Assembly: GCF_044372965.1 (NCBI RefSeq)
Contig: NZ_JBILQX010000016.1
Location: 1 to 38,040, forward strand
DNA: 38,040 bases
Direction: 5' to 3'
Origin: Elstera sp044372965
GTDB lineage: Bacteria; Pseudomonadota; Alphaproteobacteria; Elsterales; Elsteraceae
In this document: positions 33,460 to 38,040 of the stretch, piece by piece
Layout: each line of letters starts with the position of its first letter
How positions within the stretch are numbered: the first letter of the stretch is position 1
The notes under the pieces: generated by a model
Told to the model about the DNA's origin: nothing
Database searches by the model: none
The model's input: the letters and a program-made list of their open reading frames with translations, nothing else
Translations under genes and position numbers: made by a program

Positions 33460-33696
33460 ATGGTGATGACAGATAGTCGATACGCGCAGGCTGTAAACAG
33501 GGTGGAAGCCGCTTTGGCCCGCCTTGAAGGGGCCATTCAGGCGCGTCCCCCCGTGGACCCGGCAGAAGTGTCGCGGGTTGCCTCGGCCCTGCGCGCGGCG
33601 GAAGAACAGAATGCGGCGCTGGTGTTGGCGAACCGCCAAGCGGCCGAACGGCTGGAGCAGACCATCGGTCGGCTTCGCGGCCTGCTGGCGACTTAA
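33460..33696 (+). CDS. DUF4164-like coiled-coil protein
   Basis: A 78-residue, almost wholly helical protein (NRVEAALARLEGAIQAR, then EEQNAALVLANRQAAERLEQ). Size and position directly before zapA match the DUF4164 protein common in alphaproteobacteria. Its ATG follows GAAGAGGGG; MTD two codons later is also possible. Its stop is three bases before the zapA ATG. The regular leucine/alanine heptads suggest a small coiled-coil partner, perhaps of ZapA in the cell-division region, but no experiment is known to me. Confidence 0.72.
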   Translation: MVMTDSRYAQAVNRVEAALARLEGAIQARPPVDPAEVSRVASALRAAEEQNAALVLANRQAAERLEQTIGRLRGLLAT

Positions 33697-33699
33697 ACC

Positions 33700-34041
33700 A
33701 TGAGCGACGCGCGCACCGACGGGGGAAACACAGGGATGCCCGATCTCGATATCGTCGTGAATGGCCGAACCTACCGCGTTGCCTGCGGGCCGGGGGAAGA
33801 AGAGCGGCTGCGGGCGTTGGCGGGCGAGGTCGATAATCGCATCGCCGGGCTCGTGCGCAGCTTCGGCCAAGTGGGGGAGGCTCAACTCCTTTTGGTAGCA
33901 GCGCTGCTTCTGGCTGACGAACTCGACGAAAACCGGGCCTCGCAACAGCGATTACAAGGGCTGGACGAGCGGGCCGCCGATGCACTGCACGCATTGGCCG
34001 ATCGGATTGAGCAGCTTGCGGGTTCCTTGGAACACGCCTAA
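33700..34041 (+). CDS. zapA: Cell division protein ZapA
   Basis: ZapA binds and bundles FtsZ filaments at the division ring. The 113-residue frame carries the family start VVNGRTYRVACGPGEEERLRALA, then the helical dimerisation region with AQLLLVAALLLADEL and the coiled-coil end. Two starts are possible: 33700 (coupled to the upstream gene) or 33736 (MPDLDIV, nearer the homologous start, behind GGGGGAAACACAGGG). The gene's 3' end overlaps the predicted promoter of the 6S RNA that follows. Confidence 0.9.
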   Translation: MSDARTDGGNTGMPDLDIVVNGRTYRVACGPGEEERLRALAGEVDNRIAGLVRSFGQVGEAQLLLVAALLLADELDENRASQQRLQGLDERAADALHALADRIEQLAGSLEHA

Positions 34042-34044
34042 GGT
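34016..34044 (+). promoter_or_regulatory. Candidate promoter of 6S RNA
   Basis: TTGCGG (34016-34021) and TAAGGT (34039-34044) are spaced by 17 bases, with the first paired base of the 6S stem (34051) seven bases downstream. The -35 box lies inside the zapA end. Match to consensus is moderate. Confidence 0.45.
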
Positions 34045-34050
34045 GATTTC

Positions 34051-34202
34051 GGTAGCTGCCTGGTGCGTCAGGCCAATATTTCCCTGGGGCCAATGACGAT
34101 CCTTCGGGAACTGTCCCTGTCTAGATCCTGGTCTAGGTACACGGTGCCCACCTGCTTGCGCAGGCCACAGAGGATTCTGCGCCAACGGCCAAGGCGGCTA
34201 CC
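34051..34202 (+). ncRNA. ssrS: 6S RNA (RNA polymerase inhibitor)
   Basis: The stretch folds as a long closed rod: 34051-34063 (GGTAGCTGCCTGG) pairs with 34189-34202 (CCAAGGCGGCTACC) with one bulged A. The middle forms further arms with an apical hairpin CTAGA/TCTAG at 34121-34136. Alphaproteobacterial 6S motifs TTCCCTGGGG and CGGGAACTGTCCCTG are present. It lies between zapA and fthC, the conserved place for ssrS. A T-run (34206-34210) follows the stem. 6S RNA mimics an open promoter and sequesters the housekeeping RNA polymerase in stationary phase. Length about 152 bases; ends are approximate. Confidence 0.85.
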
Positions 34203-34362
34203 ACGTTTTTCCAACGCTTCGCCCCTTTCCGTTTAGGGAAGTTTACCGGCGCTTTTCGCGCATGCGGTATCTGCCCAGCGTTTGCTTAAAATTCTTTTCT
34301 TTCCGGCAGAGCTATTTTAATATCCCGTTAAGATTGCTCCCATTGCTTGCCGGAGTCGTGCT

Positions 34363-35037
34363 GTGGCCTTCTCGCCTTTGCCAGCCCATGCCCGTGGTCT
34401 TGATCCGGCAACGCTGTCGCCGGGATCGTCGGCTTGGCATGCGGCCCCGCTGGAAACGCGCAAAGCTTGGCATCGGCGGCAAGCGCGCGTGCGGCGCAAA
34501 CTGGCGGCGCGGGCAGAGCCCGGCTCGGCCTTGGCGCTTGCCTCCCATCTCGAAAGCTTTTTGAGCAGCTATCCGCCAGGGTGCATCTCGGGCTATTGGC
34601 CGCAGGGGATGGAGTTAGACCCGCGTCCGGCGCTCGAACGGCTGTTGTTGCGCGGTTGGACGCTGGCCTTGCCGGTCGTTGAGGATATGAACAAGCCGCT
34701 GCTGTTCCGCCGCTGGCATCCGAGCGACACCCTCGTTCATGCCGTCTTCAGTACGGAGCCCGGCCCGGAAGCGCCCCTGTGTGATCCTGATGTTATTTTG
34801 GTGCCTCTGCTCGCCTTCGACCGCGCGGGTCAGCGTTTAGGCCAAGGGGGCGGTTTTTATGATCGGACCTTGGCGGCGCGCCCTGGTGCTTTGGCGGTCG
34901 GCATTGCTTTTTCAGGGCAGGCCTGCCCGCCCGACCCCGACGACCCCCTTTCCCTTTTGCCGATTGGCCCCTATGACAAACCTTTATCGGTTATCGTAAC
35001 CGAACGAGGGTGCCGACATTTTCCGCAAGAGTCTTAG
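34363..35037 (+). CDS. fthC: 5-formyltetrahydrofolate cyclo-ligase
   Basis: This enzyme (also called ygfA or MTHFS) converts 5-formyl-THF with ATP to 5,10-methenyl-THF and keeps the folate pool usable. The 224-residue protein has the family block RKAWHRRQARVRRKLAAR near residue 33, YWPQGMELDPRP, and the phosphate-binding GQGGGFYDRTLA. The C-terminal region ends DKPLSVIVTERG. GTG 34363 follows GGAG with seven-base spacing; no ATG fits better. About 30 unusual N-terminal residues precede the family core. It follows 6S RNA, the standard linkage. Confidence 0.92.
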   Translation: MAFSPLPAHARGLDPATLSPGSSAWHAAPLETRKAWHRRQARVRRKLAARAEPGSALALASHLESFLSSYPPGCISGYWPQGMELDPRPALERLLLRGWTLALPVVEDMNKPLLFRRWHPSDTLVHAVFSTEPGPEAPLCDPDVILVPLLAFDRAGQRLGQGGGFYDRTLAARPGALAVGIAFSGQACPPDPDDPLSLLPIGPYDKPLSVIVTERGCRHFPQES

Positions 35038-35078
35038 AAACTCAGTTGCGGAGGGCGTCGGCGGAGGAGTAGAGGCCG

Positions 35079-35876
35079 ATGCGGGTGCTGTTTTTTGGCG
35101 ATATTGTGGGCCGGTCGGGCCGGGATGCGCTGGTAAAGCATCTTCCGGGACTGAAGACTGAGCTTTCTCCCGATTTTATCGTGGTGAATGCCGAAAATGC
35201 GGCGGGCGGCTTTGGGCTGACGCTTGAGATCGCCAACGAGTTGTTCGCGGCGGGGATCGATTGCCTCACCTTAGGCAATCACTCGTGGGACCAGCGCACG
35301 CTGCTCACGCAGATCGATGCCGAAGGCCGGATTGTCCGCCCGATCAATTATCCACCGGGAACGCCGGGGCGCGGTGCGGGGCTCTATACCAAAGGCGGCA
35401 AAAAGCTGCTGGTGGTGAATGTCATGGGCCGCCTGTTCATGGACCCGCTGGACGATCCTTTCCGCACCCTTGATGCGGAACTGTCGAAATACCGGCTCGG
35501 CGGCTCGGTCGATGGCATTTTGATTGACGTGCACGCCGAAGCGAGTTCCGAGAAAATGGCGCTGGGGCACTACCTCGATGGGCGCGTGTCTTTCGTCGTC
35601 GGCACTCACACCCATGTTCCCAGCGCCGACGGGCGGCTGCTGCCCAAGGGCACGGCCTATCAGACCGACGCGGGCATGTGCGGCGACTATAACAGCGTCA
35701 TCGGCATGAAAGCCGATCCGGCGGTGGCCCGCTTCGTCCGCAAACTCCCCGGCGACCGCCTGACCCCGGCGGAGGGCGAGGGCACGATCTGCGGCGCGCT
35801 GGTCACGCTGGGGGCGAACGGTTTGGCCGAGGCGATCCGCCCGGTACGGCGCGGGCCGGGGCTGTTGGAGGCTTAG
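35079..35876 (+). CDS. YmdB-type metallophosphoesterase (TIGR00282 family)
   Basis: A 265-residue dimetal phosphoesterase. Metal-binding motifs are GDIVG (residues 8-12), NAENAAGG, GNHSWDQ and THTHV, plus DVHAEASSEK. Length matches the family fully. Homologues such as Bacillus YmdB hydrolyse 2',3'-cyclic nucleotides or cAMP and affect biofilm and RNA turnover. GGAGGAG precedes the ATG. It is downstream of fthC by 41 bases in the usual order. It ends four bases before the convergent EAL gene's stop. Confidence 0.92.
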   Translation: MRVLFFGDIVGRSGRDALVKHLPGLKTELSPDFIVVNAENAAGGFGLTLEIANELFAAGIDCLTLGNHSWDQRTLLTQIDAEGRIVRPINYPPGTPGRGAGLYTKGGKKLLVVNVMGRLFMDPLDDPFRTLDAELSKYRLGGSVDGILIDVHAEASSEKMALGHYLDGRVSFVVGTHTHVPSADGRLLPKGTAYQTDAGMCGDYNSVIGMKADPAVARFVRKLPGDRLTPAEGEGTICGALVTLGANGLAEAIRPVRRGPGLLEA

Positions 35877-35879
35877 AGC

Positions 35880-37697
35880 CTACTCCCACACGCTCCGGCG
35901 CGGGCGTGGGCGGGAGAGGGCGGGGGCCCATTGGTCGGGGATGGGGGAATAGGCCGGGCGTTTGAAAATCCGGCCGTTCGGCTTGTAGAACAGGTAGCCC
36001 TGACCGTGGGTCACGCCGAGCGAGGTGAGAATCGCGGCCTGGGCCTCGGTCTCGATCATTTCCGCCGTGGTTTCGATGCCGAGTTCTTTGCACAGCGAGA
36101 GAATGGCGCGGACGAACATGCGGTCGCGGTCGTTGCTCTGGATGTTTTTCACATACACGCCGTCGAGCTTCACCACGTCGACCTTAAAGGCGCGCAGGTA
36201 ATGCAGGGCTGCCGCCCCGGCACCAAAATCATCGATGCAAACGCGATATTCCAACGCGCGCAGCTTATCGATAATCCGGCCAACCCGCTCCAAATCGCCA
36301 ATCGTCGCCGATTCGGTCACTTCGATGAGCAGGCGGCGGCGCAGCTTAGGGTAACGGCGTAGCAATTCTTCGAAATCATTGACGAAGAGTTCCGATTCGA
36401 GCGACCCGCCCGAAATATTCACCGCAATATCGTAAGCCTCCGGCTCCGCATCCAACTGCTTCAACACTTGGCGGCAGATGGACATATCGAGTTCCGTCAC
36501 CATCCCAACTTGTTCGGCGAAGGTGACGGTTTCGAAGGGGGAGGAGCCATCGGGCAGGCGCGACAATGCCTCCTGATGATGAATGCGCCGCGTCTTCAAA
36601 TCGACAATCGGATGAAACACCAGATTGAAACCATGGGAGGCGAGAATATCGCGAATAGAGGTCACGCGCGCGACCGTATCCTTCATCAACGCGCCCAGGC
36701 TTTCATTCAAATTGGTAACGGTAAAGTCACCTTTTTGCGTCTCCGTAAACTTCGTGACCGCATAAATCAGCGCGCGGCTGGCGTCGATCACATTAATATC
36801 AGTAATATCGATTTTAAGTTCGCTGGCCGTGACTTCGACGCCCTGGCCCTCCGGGTCGAGTTGCCGTGCCAGCGCTTCGACCTGCGCCTTAATATCGCGC
36901 GCATCAACCGACGCTTCGTGCAAAACGCCGTATTTATCGTCACTCAGCCGCACCGCACTATCACCGCCCTGGCTTTGGCTGGAGAGCAAGGCCCCCAACG
37001 CACGCTGAAAGGCGGCCTGTTCAGTCGCATCCAGCCGCGCGCCCAAATCCGTCACCCCCTGCAAGTCTACCATGGTCAGGCGGAGGGGTTCTTGATCCGG
37101 ATGGTCTTTCGCGTATTTCAGGCGGCGGGTGGCGATTTCGGTAAAAGCATCCTGGGTGAGCAGACCGGTCGATCGGTCGCGCTGGTTTGGCCCTTCCTCC
37201 AGGCGCTCCAGAGCGCGCGGCAAACCGTCCTCATCCACATCCATGCGGTTCGCAAACGACAGGTAAAACCGATCTTGGCGCTCGGGCAGCGGGAAGCCCG
37301 CGACCGACCCCGCCGATAGCCGCCCGCCTTGCACATTCATGAACAGCGATTGCGGGCGCAAGCGCAGGCCATTGGCAAGAGCCACCTGAACTTCTTTAAT
37401 CAGTCCCCGGCTGGCCTCCGCGAGAAGATTTGCGAGCGGGCAGCCAACGAGCTCATCGGTGGACAGGCCGGTTAACGAATAGCTTGCGCCAAAACAATAG
37501 GTGATCTTCATCCCCGCATCGACTTCTAACAAAAGTTCGGCGCGGGAGAAGGAAAAGGCTAAAAGCCGCGCACGATCTTCGCGCAATCGGCTCAGTTTAG
37601 CGTCTGAAATGGTGGCGGGACGCGAAGACGCCCCCTCAATCGGAGCGGATGCCGTTACACTGGTGCTAGAACGAGCAGGGGTAACGGCAGATTTCAC
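35880..37697 (-). CDS. PAS/degenerate-GGDEF/EAL cyclic-di-GMP phosphodiesterase
   Basis: A 605-residue cytoplasmic protein. An N-terminal Ser/Ala-rich leader (1-40) is followed by a PAS-like region (about 45-150), then a GGDEF-like domain (about 175-300) whose active site reads LSDDKYGV rather than GGDEF, so it is likely inactive. The EAL domain (about 350-590) keeps the key residues: EAL in HHQEALSRL, VNISGGSLES, EVTESATIGD, DDFGAG, the lysine in VVKLDG, and the ET of AEMIETEAQ. It should hydrolyse cyclic di-GMP to pGpG. The start is GTG 37697 with a poor ribosome site, so it is uncertain. Confidence 0.88.
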   Translation of the reverse strand: MKSAVTPARSSTSVTASAPIEGASSRPATISDAKLSRLREDRARLLAFSFSRAELLLEVDAGMKITYCFGASYSLTGLSTDELVGCPLANLLAEASRGLIKEVQVALANGLRLRPQSLFMNVQGGRLSAGSVAGFPLPERQDRFYLSFANRMDVDEDGLPRALERLEEGPNQRDRSTGLLTQDAFTEIATRRLKYAKDHPDQEPLRLTMVDLQGVTDLGARLDATEQAAFQRALGALLSSQSQGGDSAVRLSDDKYGVLHEASVDARDIKAQVEALARQLDPEGQGVEVTASELKIDITDINVIDASRALIYAVTKFTETQKGDFTVTNLNESLGALMKDTVARVTSIRDILASHGFNLVFHPIVDLKTRRIHHQEALSRLPDGSSPFETVTFAEQVGMVTELDMSICRQVLKQLDAEPEAYDIAVNISGGSLESELFVNDFEELLRRYPKLRRRLLIEVTESATIGDLERVGRIIDKLRALEYRVCIDDFGAGAAALHYLRAFKVDVVKLDGVYVKNIQSNDRDRMFVRAILSLCKELGIETTAEMIETEAQAAILTSLGVTHGQGYLFYKPNGRIFKRPAYSPIPDQWAPALSRPRPRRSVWE

Positions 37698-37736
37698 GTG
37701 GCCGCGTCCAGAAGGCAGGAAAAATTACCAAACTAG

Positions 37737-37758
37737 GGTAGCGTGTCCGAAAGGCTAC
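37737..37758. other. Inverted repeat upstream of the EAL gene
   Basis: GGTAGC (37737-37742) and GCTACC (37753-37758) pair around ten bases, 40 bases before the EAL start. A second one, GGTTTT/AAAACC, lies at 37800-37820 in the AT-rich gap. They may be a leader hairpin or an operator; no regulator can be named. The remaining bases 37759-37863 are AT-rich and hold no gene. Confidence 0.3.
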
Positions 37759-37863
37759 CGCAAGAGTTCAAAATAATTTAAGCATAAATCCTGAATTAAG
37801 GTTTTGTTAAGAATAAAACCACTTTCGAAATTAAGAAAATGATAAAGAATTAGAAAAATTACG

Positions 37864-38040
37864 TTAAGAGCGGGCTTGGGCGAGGGTTTCTGCCATCATT
37901 TCTAACTCTAACCAGCGATCTTCGAGGGTTGCAAGCTCAGAGCGTAACGTTTCTAACTTTACCGTTGCTTCGGCGAATCCTTTTGGATCTTTTGAGTAAA
38001 AAGACGCATCGGCAAGCTTTTGCTCCAGTTTCTCGAGCGC
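37864..38040 (-). CDS. ABC-F family ATPase, C-terminal end (partial)
   Basis: A 58-residue open frame runs from the window edge to a TAA at 37864-37866. It reads as a charged coiled coil (ALEKLEQKLADASFYSKDPK, later ATVKLETLRSELATLEDRW and LELEMM), which is the C-terminal arm typical of Uup-like ABC-F proteins that bind DNA or ribosomes. The ATPase domains lie outside the window. The assignment is by pattern of the DPxxF-[AT] turn and the closing LEERW-like segment. It is transcribed toward the EAL gene on the same strand with an AT-rich gap between. Confidence 0.72.
   Translation of the reverse strand, partial: ALEKLEQKLADASFYSKDPKGFAEATVKLETLRSELATLEDRWLELEMMAETLAQARS

Overview
The window is GC-rich, densely packed bacterial chromosome. 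Gene content and synteny point to an alphaproteobacterium, most likely of the Rhodospirillales type: petABC encoding a bc1 complex, a DUF4164-zapA-6S RNA-fthC-ymdB string, the order rplY-pth, a Pseudomonas-type isocitrate lyase, and a Liv-type ABC operon carrying two acyl-CoA ligases. No rRNA, tRNA, IS element, prophage or CRISPR array was found. The species cannot be named from this stretch.

Layout: (1) 1-6596, plus strand: a branched-chain/aromatic-acid type ABC importer (two permeases, binding protein, one ATPase) between two AMP-forming acyl-CoA ligases; the second ATPase is probably just upstream of the window. (2) 6693-7145: a broken DUF4160 gene with an intact DUF2442 partner. (3) 7421-9112: isocitrate lyase, with a perfect palindrome upstream and a clear terminator. 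(4) 9139-10465, minus: trmL-hemF. (5) 10585-13647: a small membrane protein and then petABC, ending at a strong terminator. (6) 13863-15498: a three-gene PadR / HAAS-domain (DUF1700) / DUF2807 envelope module. (7) 15722-17464: mtnP and a VOC-fold protein. (8) 17479-22602, minus: a secreted SGNH-like protein, ychF, an SRPBCC protein, pth, rplY and prs. (9) 22848-24961: a histidine kinase/LuxR-type response regulator pair. (10) 24973-27201: a soluble chemoreceptor (minus) and a GST (plus). (11) 27246-29542, minus: an ELWxxDGT-repeat protein split by a 26-bp tandem duplication. (12) 29645-33241, minus: tkt, gap and a small unknown gene. (13) 33460-35876, plus: DUF4164, zapA, 6S RNA, fthC, ymdB-like. 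(14) 35880-38040, minus: an EAL phosphodiesterase and the C-terminal end of an ABC-F ATPase.

Most of the window is core metabolism: C2 assimilation, the bc1 complex, haem synthesis, methionine salvage, the pentose phosphate and Calvin/glycolysis enzymes tkt and gap, PRPP synthesis and translation quality control. The accessory signals worth following are the duplication-split ELWxxDGT gene, the PadR-HAAS-DUF2807 operon, the decayed DUF4160/DUF2442 pair, and several structured intergenic stretches. I found no clear new defence or mobile system.
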